A DNA stretch of 64,000 nucleotides, taken from the NCBI GenBank assembly GCA_002105175.1, contig MCGE01000011.1, forward strand, positions 1,172,501 to 1,236,500, in the 5' to 3' direction. The notes below the pieces were generated by a model. The model was given only the letters and a program-made list of their open reading frames with translations. It searched no databases and was not told the origin of the DNA. The number at the start of each line of letters is the position of its first letter. The first letter of the stretch is position 1. The position numbers were made by a program, and so were the translations under genes. This document shows, piece after piece, positions 1-10,518 of this stretch. This DNA comes from Absidia repens (lineage: Eukaryota; Mucoromycota; Mucoromycetes; Mucorales; Cunninghamellaceae).

Positions 1-174
1 GAAAGCATATATGGAAACGTCATCAACATTGCTCAGAATACACGCCAAGCTGCTGATGAACTCACCACTGCCAATCGACATCAAAAGAGTGCAAGGAAAA
101 ATATGTGCTGCTTCCTACTCATTATTGCTGTTGTTGCATCGGTGTTAGCTCTCATCATTGTAGTGGCCAAATGA
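1..174 (+). CDS. Qa-SNARE (syntaxin) C-terminal end, partial
   Basis: The 5' end lies outside the window. Frame 1 reads 57 residues to a TGA at 172-174. They comprise the end of a SNARE helix (heptad-like ESIYGNVINIAQNTRQAADEL), a basic juxtamembrane stretch (RHQKSARKN), and a terminal hydrophobic anchor of about 20 residues (CCFLLIIAVVASVLALIIVV) ending in AK. A SNARE helix followed by a tail anchor at the extreme C-terminus is the layout of endosomal/vacuolar syntaxins (Pep12/Vam3/syntaxin-7 group), which drive membrane fusion. The two cysteines at the membrane border could be palmitoylated (inference). The zero-layer residue lies upstream and is not visible, so the Qa assignment rests on the juxtamembrane and anchor pattern. 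Confidence 0.7.
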   Translation, partial: ESIYGNVINIAQNTRQAADELTTANRHQKSARKNMCCFLLIIAVVASVLALIIVVAK

Positions 175-747
175 TGCGGGACCATACTTAAATGTAGTTT
201 ATTAGTTTATTATTGTAGTCTTTTTTTTTTTTTTTGTTATTGCTGTTTTATATATTATGATATCCCTTTTAATAAACATCAACTCTTATACATCTCTGCT
301 TTCACTTCATTTTATTATTGTCTCATGCCTATGATATACATTTGTGTAGAATCATTTCCTGCCCCATTGCTTACCCGAATCACTCTCTTGTTGTACACCC
401 CACCCATGATACATAAAAGTCATCCATCATAAACAATCATTATACGCACCACCATCATTGTTAACTACATATAAATATTTCACTATCCACATAAGCAACG
501 CATTCCCTTTAAATAGAAGACTTTAATCACCCTCATCACATCAATCATTCAAATTCAACAACATTCAAAGGTAGTTTGACACCATTTTTCTCCATTTCCT
601 GCAACATTTTCGATCCCACATAATAAATTTACTCGCAAATCCCACATCATTTCAACAATTAACCCAACATAATATCAATCAACTAGAATAATAATATATG
701 AAGAATATTTTATTAAACAATATTATAAACTAGATCCTTGAACCGAT
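175..747. other. intergenic, convergent 3' flanks
   Basis: AT-rich spacer between the convergent SNARE and P1 genes. It holds a T run near 221-236 and an AATAAA-type poly(A) signal at about 270 (TTTTAATAAACATC) that could serve the SNARE gene. No ORF of note. Confidence 0.6.
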
Positions 748-1327
748 TTAATCGAAGAGACCGAAGCCCATATCCTGTAGAAAAAAATTAAATAAAGCGA
801 GATGATAAGTACAGGGAATCTAGCTATCAGTATACTGAATTCATTCACATATCCTCCCCCTTTTTATCCACCGTGCACTTACGTCATCAGATTCTTCCTT
901 TTCTTCTTCCTTGGCTTCTTCAGCGGGAGCATCAGCAGCGGCACCAGCGGCAGCACCACCAGCAGCGACAGCGGGACCAGCACCAGGAGCACCAACGTTC
1001 AAGAGGAGTTCACCGAGGTTTTGGCCTTGGAGAGCCTTGGCGTACAAGGAGAACCAGATGGGTTCAACATCGATACCAGCAGCCTTGACAAGAGTTTGGA
1101 GCTTGTCACTCTAAATCGCGATAAAGAAAAAAAAACAAAAAAGGAAAACTCTGAATTAATGACTTGTTTTATGCATGACCTTAAAAAAGCCTGCTGTTGA
1201 AGTGTGGTGTAGCTTTCCAGTACAAATACACATATTATCCTGAGTTTATTCTTTTACTTACGGTGATTTCAACATTGTCATCTTGGAGGATGAGGGCAGC
1301 GTAGACGACGGCAAGTTCGGCAGACAT
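748..1327 (-). CDS. RPP1: 60S acidic ribosomal protein P1
   Basis: Three exons on the minus strand: 1327-1262, 1110-883 and 774-748 (introns GT..AG). They encode 106 residues, the usual P1 length. Exon 1 reads [20 protein letters not shown], exon 2 holds the rest of the helical dimerisation domain ([18 protein letters not shown]) and the Ala/Gly/Pro hinge, and the tail is the conserved acidic [11 protein letters not shown] that recruits elongation factors. P1 pairs with P2 and binds P0 to form the lateral stalk of the large ribosomal subunit. The stop is TAA at 750-748. Codons are strongly biased (GCT, GGT, CTC, AAG), as expected for a highly expressed gene. It faces the hydroxyacyl-CoA lyase gene across a divergent 1 kb promoter region. 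Confidence 0.95.
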
Positions 1328-2322
1328 GCTATGGAGATGGGGGAGGGAAAATATGTTAGTCAGTTTTGTATTGTTGGCATTGAGCAGTTGGTGTAAAGAG
1401 AAAATAAATATATTGGATGTATGATAAGATAAGTTTTATGGATGGATGGATATATGAATGGATAGATGGATCATTTCTAATACATACGTACGTTATGGAT
1501 GTATAATGGAAAAAGAAGGAAGAACTACGGAATGTGCATCCAGAACTCATAAGAAATCGAACGGAGATTGAAACTGTCTCAGCTAGATTATGTACTTCAG
1601 GGACACTTTTCGTCGAATTCCCATTATCAGATCAAATAAGTATTTACACATACCTCAATGATATCTGCTTACAATCCATTAACATTCTTTTTTATGGATA
1701 TTTTTTTTTCTCTTAAAGGTGAGAGACGAAGTTTTAAAAATCAGTAATAATACGCAGTGGTGCGGCGACTCCTCTGGTTCCTATTTGATTTATGATGATT
1801 TTATATCGCCGCCAACTAAAAATTGCAATTGCCGGATGCATGAACTGAATTTTTGAATTGCTACATATGCTTTGTATAATAGTGCCGCTGCTACAAACCA
1901 AGATTAATATTTATTTGCATTATCGACATCAATGTTATTGTTATTGCCTCATCGTATAAATATCATTATAAATGGGTAATCGTTTTTCAGATTGAAAAAA
2001 AAGAGGACACGCTGATGGAAAGGATTGAACTACTTTATTTCTAATAAAAATTGGTCAACGCAGCATGATAACCTATTCTATTGAAAAATTTATCTAAAGA
2101 AGTGTCAAGGGTTGAGGGGATTGGTTTAATCCCCATACAGAAAATTTTAAGGTTGTTCTCTTAATAAGGCACTACACTCTCCACAGTCACGGACTTTTTA
2201 TATCAACTGGTAACCGTTTCTCCGTAACTTCCACCTCCGCTTTTTCTTGCTCATTATCTTTTTTTTTCTTTTCTTTTTTAATTTCTTTATCTCCCTTTTT
2301 TTTTTTGGTCTTTATATTTAAT
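1328..2322. promoter_or_regulatory. divergent intergenic region between P1 and HACL genes
   Basis: No convincing coding sequence. It includes a GGATGGATGGAT/ATGGATAGATGG tract near 1440-1475. A pyrimidine-rich stretch at about 2235-2310 (long T and CT runs) lies immediately before the lyase ATG, like the CT-rich leaders ahead of several other genes in this window. Promoter function is inferred only from position between two divergently transcribed genes. Confidence 0.4.
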
Positions 2323-4443
2323 ATGAGTCAAACACAATTACCACCACCTTCCGGTGCAGAACTTATTGCGACGTCACTCAAACAACAAGGGGTTGATACT
2401 ATATTTGGTATTGTCGGTATACCTGTGGTGGAAATTGCAGATGCTTGTCAAGCGCAAGGGCTTCGTTTTATCGGATTCCGTAATGAACAATCAGCAGCTT
2501 ATGCCGCCTCTGCCTATGGTTACCTTAGTGGTCGTCCTGGTGTCTGTTTGACAGTGGGTGGTCCGGGTGTGGTGCATGGTCTAGCCGGGTTGCTGAATGC
2601 ACAACTCAATTGCTGGCCTATGGTGATGTTATCTGGCTCATGCGATACTGACCAAGTGGATATGGGCGCCTTTCAAGAATTGGACCAAGTGGAAGCCTGT
2701 CGCTCCTATTGCAAGTACGCTGCTCGACCTACTAGTGTGGACAAGATTCCCTTCGTGATTGAAAAAGCTATTCGTACCGCTATGGTTGGTCGCCCCGGTC
2801 CTACTTATGTCGACTTGCCTGCAGATTATATTCAATATCCTATCCAAGAACGCTCATCGATTCAATCTCTCCAATTGCCAAAATTCAACTCTAGCATCAA
2901 ATCTCAAGCTGATCCTCAATCCATTCAACAGGCTCTGGACTGGCTTAAACAAGCGAAACAACCCTTGATTGTCATCGGAAAAGGGTAAGTCCGAGAAAAG
3001 AAACATAAATATGCATGTATATCAGGTTGCTCAGCGTTGTATGGGTGACAAGGGAAATTTTGTAAATCACCCAAAACGATCATTAACCTCATTTTTTTTC
3101 TTATTTGAAACATGTAGTGCGGCGTATGCCCGTTCTGAAAAGGAATTGAATCAACTAGTAGATCATACCCAAATCCCATTTTACCCACACCAATGGGGAA
3201 AGGGGTTGTCTCAGATCATCATCCTCTATGTGTATCTGCAGCTCGATCAAAGGCACTCAAGGAAGCAGATGTAGTATTGCTGGTAGGTGCTCGACTCAAC
3301 TGGATTCTACATTACGGTCAGTCACCTAAATGGTCTTCCAACGTCCGCTACATTCAAATCGATATCCATCCTGAAGAAATCGGAAATAATGGTGTCACCA
3401 CTTTACCATTGGCTGGTGATATCCAACTTGTTTTACAACAGCTCTTGCACTCCAAACAACAACTTGTACCTCTCTCTCGTTCAGCCAACCCTTATGTCGG
3501 CGGACTGTTGGACAAGGTGAAGCAAAACGTGACCAAATCTCAAGCCAGCGGACGAAACGGAAGCGACTCTGCCGTGCTGACCTATCAAACAGCATTTACG
3601 GTCATCAAGGATATTTTGCCAACAAAGGACGTCGTTTATGTCAGCGAAGGTGCAAACACCATGGATATTGCTCGTTCCTTCTTTGATGTGTATGAACCTC
3701 GTCGCCGTTTGGATGCTGGCACTGGCGCGACAATGGGTGTTGGCATGGGGTATGCTATTGCAGGTAAAAACAAAAACAGCAACCGGAGTGGTTACTTTGG
3801 TCAAAAATGGAAATCACCCTAGTAATTTGACTAATTTTGGAACTTTTTTATGTAGCACAATGTTATCGTCCCTCCGATCTTGTGGTTTCTATTGTGGGTG
3901 ATTCTGCTTTTGGATTCAGGTATGGATAAAAGGCCAAAAAAAAAAAAAAAAAAAAAAAAGGAGGTGATGATGGTAATGACATGGTAGCTGACATTCTATT
4001 TATTTATAATTCCTTTTGTTAGTGCTATGGAGTTGGAAACGGCTATTCGCTCAAAAATCCCTCTATTGATTATTGTCATCAATAATAACGGTATCTATCA
4101 TGGACTGGATCCCGCGGACTATGATACCTCTCGAGACAACAACATTTTGCCATCCACCTCTTTGTCACCAGAAACAAGATATGATATGATTGCTGAAGCC
4201 TGTGGCGGAAAAGGATGGCTTGTTAAAAACCGTGTCGAGCTTGCAAATGCTTTGACAAATGCTTTGGCTTTGAGAAACGAAACCTGCGTTATCAATGTCA
4301 TGATTGCCCCTGGAGGAAGGAAAAAATTGGTAAGACTGAAAGAAAGAGTGGAGATGAGAATGCTTTAATTTGTATTAATTTGTTTTATTTGATGTTGATA
4401 GTCCTTTGGATGGATGAACAAAGCTCAAAAAGCGAAAATCTGA
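2323..4443 (+). CDS. HACL1: 2-hydroxyacyl-CoA lyase (peroxisomal, ThDP-dependent), one-base frameshift
   Basis: Exons 2323-2984, 3118-3763, 3856-3919, 4023-4329 and 4402-4443. ThDP-enzyme signatures are present: the N-terminal Glu in FRNEQSAAYAASAYGYL, the GGPGVVHGLAG loop, and the C-terminal cofactor motif GDSAFGFSAMELETA..NNNGIYHG. This family cleaves 2-hydroxy-fatty acyl-CoAs to a shortened aldehyde plus formyl-CoA (alpha-oxidation); oxalyl-CoA decarboxylase is the closest alternative. The last residues are KAKI, and -AKI is a known fungal PTS1, so a peroxisomal location is inferred. Start: ATG 2323 follows a CT-rich leader; the reading frame extends upstream only through a non-ATG codon. 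Oddity: at about 3175-3186 the conserved block IPFLPTPMGKGVV is interrupted by one missing base in a T run (TTTT where TTTTT is needed), shifting from frame 2 to frame 1. Everything before and after aligns with the family. Confidence 0.88.
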
Positions 4444-4629
4444 AGATGGTACCGGTGGTTTAGATATGTACATTTTGTAGTTTAGATGCTTCCCTCACCC
4501 ATTTTTATTTTTACTGTTGTTTGTTATTACATTTTATATCTCTTTGTTATATATATATATATATCTACTATACGAAATAAAATGTTGTCATGTACCGCGA
4601 AAAATAAATCAAGGAAATGGTAAGAACTT

Positions 4630-5460
4630 CAGTTCAGTAGAAGTTCACAGAAAATATTTCAGATCCCGCACACTGGATATTTATTTTCTCTTTTCTACTC
4701 TTTCTTTTTTTTTCCTTTTCTTTTCTTCACCATTCAACTTCTTTGAAGTTATGATGATCTTATATTAGTGTCAGGACTAGTTTAGAAGCGTTTTCAGCTC
4801 AGGGATCACAAGATGCATGGGGAAAGTCTTTCATTTTGGATTCAGGATTTAGAACCCACCATTAATAGTTTTTGGAATGTCCATTAGCTTAGTTTAGTGC
4901 TAGTTTACCCATATTTTGAATCTACCTACATCTGAATAAAATATGTCTCTTTTTACATACATCAACGAAAAAAATGTCCCACTAGTCTCTCTCATGTCTT
5001 ATACAATGAATCCCTTTTTTTACCGCCGTCGACAAGTTTTGATTATTGTTGATCAACGTTGCGCCCCAATAACAGATAACTCTTTGGTCTTCTCATGCCT
5101 TGTACTGTGCGTTATATTATCCCCCCTTTGACAATTGCCCCATTAGATTAGTATTAACCATTCATATGATCTCATTTTATTCTCTCTTCTGTTTCTTTCA
5201 ATGACTCCTCCCATTGATCCCTTGTGACGATGAACCCCTCCTCTTTAGCTTTAGTGTCTACCAATATTCTTCAATAAAATGTACCCTTATTATACCTGTA
5301 AAATTGTGAATGACATTGCTATTTCACCTGTTTTGTGTGTGTTAAACCACACATTTATTTCCCAATTCACATATTATGATGTGCAGGAACCGAATAATTG
5401 TCTTCGATCACTTGCTATCAAATATAGTTCTATTCCTGTTAGTTGAACTGCGTCAAATAA
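4630..5460 (+). repeat. dispersed repeat family R1, copy A (longest)
   Basis: Non-coding copy of a repeat found at least eight times here. Order of shared blocks: CAGTTCAG.., CAGAAAATATTTCAGATCCCG, a TTTATTTTC plus CT-rich tract, CACCATTCAACTTC, TCAGGACTAGTTTAGAAG, CAGCTCAGGGATCACAAGAT, GCATGGGGAAA, TTCATTTTGGATTCAGGATT, TTAGCTTAGTTTAGTGCTAG, GAATAAAATATGTCTCTTTT and a distal CTTCAATAAAA at about 5270. Similarity to copy C persists past 5400 (CACTTGCTATCAAATATAG against CACTTGCTATTAGAAATGG). No ORF is shared between copies. Ends were judged by eye and may be off by tens of bases. Confidence 0.75.
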
Positions 5461-5864
5461 CGTGAATTTTATTTTTTTATTTTTTTTACTATAATTTAGC
5501 GCACTGTGTAGAAACGACTACACTATAGCTTTTATGTAGCCCAAATCATTATATCTTCTTTAAGCATATTCTAAGTCCACCTTGTATCGATAAATCATGC
5601 GGGTCTCATATACTTTTATTGTCTTATTGGTCGTATAATTGAATGCCGATTCTAATCTTTTTTTTTAAAAAAAAAATGACGGAAGTCTATAGATGGAAGT
5701 TGCTGATAGCGATGTAAACGAATACTGCTGGATGCCATCAGGCACAACAAGTAGCATGGAACCTTGCTCATACATGTGCATAGAGGGGAAAAAAGGAAAT
5801 GGAGCGTCCAGATGAGAGAAAAAAAAAAATTCAACGGGTATGTATAGTACCTGATTTTGTGATA

Positions 5865-5998
5865 TCATGTCGGCAACTGGATTTTCGCCCAAAGTATCAA
5901 GAATACCCCCAACACAATATTGCATCCTTGGAGGCAATAGGCCAATGTCGCAGCTTTCCAATCCCTCTGCTAATTCCCGTGATGACAATTGCTTTCAT
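5865..5998 (-). pseudogene. short-chain dehydrogenase/reductase N-terminal relic
   Basis: Reading leftward from ATG 5998 gives MKAIVITGISRGIGK, the Rossmann-fold beta1-loop-alpha1 of SDR enzymes with the TGxxxGIG nucleotide-binding motif. One base must be added near 5953 to continue as AATLAYCLQGCNIVLG, the usual alpha-B/beta-B segment. The sequence then loses SDR similarity and reaches TGA at 5867-5865. No catalytic Tyr-x-x-x-Lys or NNAG block was found in the next 300 bases on this strand. It is therefore a truncated, frameshifted fragment, or exon 1 of a gene whose remainder is unrecognisable. Substrate unknown. Confidence 0.5.
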
Positions 5999-6278
5999 TA
6001 AAAGATCCGTATTTCATATCAACGAAAGGAAGAGTATGTGGGTGGTTTTCTTTCTTTTCTTTTCTTTTCTTTTTTTTTCCGCCACGTTCGGTTGGCAAGG
6101 AAAAAAAAATCCCATGAATGGCGGGGAATGAAATTCATAATGTTGACCAAGAAGTTTTCCCTTTTTTATTTTCTTTCTTCCTTCCCTGTTCTCAGCCCAC
6201 CGACATATTTTAACAAACAATCTATTCCTGTATAATATACACCTTTATTTGCTTACTTATTTATACAAAACATACACT

Positions 6279-7287
6279 ATGGCAAGTAATTTGACAAACA
6301 ACATTCAACGTTTCTTTGGAAAGAAAACACCCGATGAATTGGTAATAAAAATAAAAAACAATCTGTTCCTTACTTTCATAACACTTGGCGTACTCATTCC
6401 TCCTCATTTCACTGGATTATCATATTCTTTTGTTTTCAATAGGTAAAAAAGTGGAGACAGGAAATACGACAACAGCAACGAGGTATTCAACGACAAATTC
6501 AGGCCATTGATGTGGAAGAGGCGAAGGTGAAGAAATCCATCAAACAAGTAGCCAAGAAAGGGGATGCCAAAGTTTGCAAAATGCTGGCCAAGGAATTAAT
6601 ACGATCTCAACAACACAAAAACCGACTGTATACAAGCAAGGCTCAAATGAATTCAATAATCATGCAACTGGAACATCAGCGAGGTAAGCAGGAAGTGGAC
6701 AAAATATATGTATTCGCCAGCTAACACGAACCACTGCCTTTTCTTTTTAGCAACACTCAAGGTGGCAGGCACATTACAGAAAAGTGGTGAAGTCATGAAA
6801 CTCGTCAACAATCTGGTGCGATTACCAGAAGTCTCTCAAGCCATGCAACAAATGTCTGTGGAAATGATGAAGGCGGGTATCATGGATGAAATGATTGAAG
6901 ATACAATGGAAACCATGGATGATGATGATATTGAAGAGGCTGCTGATGAAGAGGTGAACTCAGTCTTATTCCAAATCACCAACGGTAAGAAAAAGAAACA
7001 CGGGCAGATGGATTGCTTTTCTTTTGAAACTAATTGAGTGTATGATCCTTTATGCTATTGTTATTTTTATTTTTATATTATCTAGGAATTCTTGGTGAAG
7101 CGGGATCTGTCGGACCAGCTTTGGAAAAGAAGGAAGAAGAACCAGTTGAAGAAGAATCTGAAGAAGAAGAAGGCCCGGAATTGGAATTGATGCAAAAACG
7201 ATTACAAGTAAGCAAACATCCTGCAGGCATGAAAGCAAACGGTATTGATTCATTCATGTTTCATTTTTGTAGGCTTTGAAAGGATGA
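6279..7287 (+). CDS. VPS24: ESCRT-III subunit VPS24 (CHMP3)
   Basis: Five exons: 6279-6341, 6443-6683, 6751-6984, 7086-7207 and 7273-7287. They give 224 residues, matching the ~222 of CHMP3. The N-terminus (MASNLTNNIQRFFGKKTPDEL) is followed by the basic alpha1 VKKWRQEIRQQQRGIQRQI. Next come the VKKSIKQVAKKGD..VCKMLAKELIR hairpin, the LYTSKAQMNSI block and the MMKAGIMDEMIEDTMETM segment typical of Vps24. The C-terminal region is acidic (EEEPVEEESEEEEGPELE) and ends in a short MIM-like helix, LELMQKRLQALKG. ESCRT-III filaments constrict membrane necks in multivesicular body formation, and Vps24 caps Snf7 polymers with Vps2. ATG 6279 gives the canonical N-terminus; an upstream in-frame ATG at 6249 would add an atypical stretch. 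The next gene, also ESCRT-III, starts 244 bp downstream on the same strand. Confidence 0.93.
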
Positions 7288-7531
7288 AAAATGATAGATG
7301 ATTACGGCATAGTTATTGTTTATAGTGTAGTGTACTACTTAGTTTTAATTATTATTATTTTGATTGGTGATGGGCAATAAACACTTGGATCGACACTTTT
7401 ACAAGAATTCCATTTTGAAATACCGCTCTTTGATGTCTTTTTTTCATTTTTTGTGGTCTTGGCTTTCTTCTTCCTTTTGTAGCAACTTGCCGTGCCCTAT
7501 TTGTCCTTCTTTTATTATATCATACAGAGGC

Positions 7532-8519
7532 ATGAGTGGACTCGAAAGTAGGTGAATAACATACTAAATCCTGTATTATCACTCTGCTGTACTATTATTA
7601 AAGTATATATTTTCTTTTTGTCAATGTAGAAAATTTATTTCAGTTGAAGGTAAATCTCTCAGTCCTAATTCAAGGCTCAAAAGTGTCCTTTACATGGTAC
7701 TAATTTTTCTCTCCCTCTATCTCTCTCTATATAGTTTACGGCCAAGCAGCTCAGCAAACAATCTAAACGGTGTCAAAAAGACGAAGGACTTGAAAAGGCG
7801 AAACTGAAAAAGGTATGTAGGGCATGGAAAAGAGCATATATTGACTGACTGACATTTTTATTGTGCCACCTATAGGCTATTCAAGATGGTAACACGGAAG
7901 GTGCTCGTATATATGCTTCTAATGCCATCCGGAAGAAGAATGAAGCTTTGAATTTATTACGCCTATCCTCTCGTATTGATGCAGTGGCAAGTCGTGTTCA
8001 AACCGCAGTGACCATGCGAAAAGTAAGGACATCAGAAATCATCAGTTATATAGTGAATGTACTAATTATGGTTTCTATATTGATGTTATTGATAGGTAAC
8101 AGGATCCATGGCAAGTGTTGTAAAAGGAATGGACAAAGCAATGGGATCAATGAATTTGGAAAAGGTAATGATAATGATACCTTCCAAATAATTAAACTAG
8201 CTAGAGTGTTAACATGTGCGGTATTGCTATTTCATTTTTAAATTAGATATCTATGGTGATGGATAAATTTGAATCACAGTTTGAAGATTTGGATGTTCAA
8301 ACTGAATACATGGAAGGTGCAATGGCGGGAACAACCACAATGACTACCCCACAAAATGAAGTTGAAACTCTTATGCATCAAGTGGCAGATGAACATGGCC
8401 TGGAGATGAAACAAGAATTGGGACGATTGGAACCAAGTGCTGTACTGGGTGAAACAAAGGCAAAAGAAAGCAATGAAGATGCTTTGCTGACAGAACGACT
8501 CAAGGCATTAAGGCAATGA
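7532..8519 (+). CDS. DID2: ESCRT-III accessory subunit DID2 (CHMP1)
   Basis: Six exons: 7532-7547, 7630-7649, 7735-7812, 7876-8022, 8096-8164 and 8247-8519. Exons 1 and 2 are micro-exons of 16 and 20 bp. Product: 200 residues, [20 protein letters not shown] at the N-terminus. The CHMP1 core follows ([59 protein letters not shown]). Then come the [35 protein letters not shown] segment and a C-terminal MIM1-like helix ending [11 protein letters not shown]. Did2/CHMP1 recruits the Vps4 ATPase (with Ist1) to disassemble ESCRT-III. It lies head-to-tail with VPS24. Confidence 0.93.
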
Positions 8520-8816
8520 AAAGGGTGACTTATAGATTATTAATACTGTAGATCATTTAGTTATATCATGATTAGTTATGTGTTGTTGATGAAAATAAAG
8601 ATATCCAATCATTTTTTATATTTTGACATGTTTCATTCGACAATGGGTCAGGCACCGAATGAAAAATCGTTTTGCGGCTGAAAAAACTGCACACAGTTTG
8701 GGGTTTTTTAAAACTCCGTTTTTTTTTTCTGGCCCCTTCAATTTTTTTTATTCTTATTTTTCTCACTCTTTTTATTTATTTATTTTGTCTTCCTTTTCTA
8801 TTTATCAATCAGCAGC

Positions 8817-9705
8817 ATGGCCATGGCCACCATGTTACAAATGATGGGGGACACTCTAAAGTCATTATCTTTTGACTTTCCCCCATCTCACCAAACTGAC
8901 TTTGCGGATTCCTTAGGTGGTGCTTGGTAGGTTTGAATGGTGGTAGATCACTTTTGCATCAAACTTACTTTTTTTCTTCTGAATGACTGTTTTACTCGTT
9001 AGGTTTGTCTCGCCGACGCAGCATGCCTTGGAAATTGTATTTTTAGTGCCTCTATTCACTGGCATGACCATATATTTTGGAAATAGAGCTTGGGGAAAAC
9101 AGTAAGTTGAAATGGATATAAACACAGGAGTGGAGGGTAGGCAGGGGGTCAATTTGAATACTGATGGCTGATTTGACCATTTCTTCATAGTACGGAAGCC
9201 TACCGATTATTGAATTCAAAGCATCCTGTTCCTAAAGCATCGATATTGGAGCGTATTATTGTCGTATTAATGATCGGATCATTTGGTATTACTTGTGCTC
9301 ACAAGACAGTGACCCAAACCTTACTCTTTCTCATGCAAGTAAGTCTATCTTCTTTATTTGTGTTGTGTCTGTCTGTGTTTTGATTTTTGGTGGATTGGTG
9401 TGATAGTGGATTACCGTATTTGGACGGTTTGAGGAACCATGAACTCAGTCGTATTTTTTTTTTTTTTTTTTTGTTAGCCATGCCATGCAAGTGCCTTACT
9501 ACTGATTATAGTGATGGTATGGCCTTTCAAACAAGCGCCTTTGATTCCTCGATTGTTATTGAATATCTACTATTATACATTATGGGGTACTATTCTTGCT
9601 TTGATCTTTCCTGACTTACGGGATCATGATATGTTTGGAGAAATTTTCAATTTCTTTTTAGGTATATATTTTAAAGGAAAGAAGAGATTGGAAGTAGACT
9701 GTACT

Positions 9706-9743
<38 letters not shown>

Positions 9744-10144
9744 TAGAACATTTATTGATCTTGATTGTACCAATGTATTTGATATCAAACCCTCGCTATG
9801 TCACACTGCCTCCTTCATTAGACATGGCTCTCTTCTCCTTCTTCCTTTATGCATTTTATCATAGTCCTGTCCTTCATTTATTCTCATTATGGTCTGGATA
9901 TAATCTCAACTATACCATTGTCCCCCCTGCACGTAAGTCGATCTTTTCATGATATTGTTTAAATTCAGATACTCACTTCTCTTTTATTATAGTTGGATTC
10001 CTTGTTGAAACTGGTCCTAATTATCGATATGTCATGTATACAGCCGCTTTACTGAATATGTTTTGGACCAGGTACCTAGTAATGGAAAACTACCATAATT
10101 TGGTGCGATGGTTCCGGCAAAGAAGCAAACTCAAGTCTTATTAG
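8817..10144 (+). CDS. TMEM164-family membrane acyltransferase
   Basis: Six exons: 8817-8926, 9003-9101, 9191-9338, 9478-9661, 9747-9932 and 9993-10144. They give 292 residues against 297 in human TMEM164. Multiple hydrophobic helices are visible (ALEIVFLVPLFTGMTIYF; SALLLIIVMVWPF; LWGTILALIFP; HLLILIVPMYLI). Family blocks conserved with animal TMEM164 are KTVTQTLLFLMQPCHASALL (animal: KTVIYLLNPCH) and FYHSPVLHLFSLWSGYNLNYTIVPPA. Human TMEM164 has been described as a phospholipid acyltransferase linked to ferroptosis, using the Cys and His of these two blocks; both residues are conserved here. Activity in this fungus is inferred. The T run at about 9712-9740 lies inside intron 4. Start: the ATG at 8817 is followed by two more in-frame ATGs within six codons, so the exact initiator is uncertain. 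Confidence 0.85.
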
Positions 10145-10518
10145 TTTTGTTTTGTTTATTTACATTTTACATATTTATATCTGTTTTTGGAAAAATAAAC
10201 TATTTATCATATCTATTTTCAATATCATACAAAAAAAAAAAAAAAAAAAAAAAGGACTCCTTTGTACAAAATCGAATAAACAACGTATTGAAGGGATGGA
10301 TTGGGGGTGGTCAAGGGGTAGGTGAGTTTATATGATATCAAATGAAGCGTCTTTTTTTTTACTGCTTGGTTCCCAAATGGTGAAAGGGATTGTATTTTTT
10401 TTTTCTTGTGTGTAAAAGTGTCGTGCTTGATACTGGGTTTATATTTTTCCTCCTTCAACTCCTTTTTTTTTTTCTCTCTCTTCTTTCTTCTTTTCTTTTT
10501 CTTTTCTCAAGAAAAAAT

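Noticed and set aside
3193..3822. separate gene starting MGKGVVSDHHP
   Set aside because: It is the continuation of the hydroxyacyl-CoA lyase after a one-base frameshift and runs into an intron at its 3' end.
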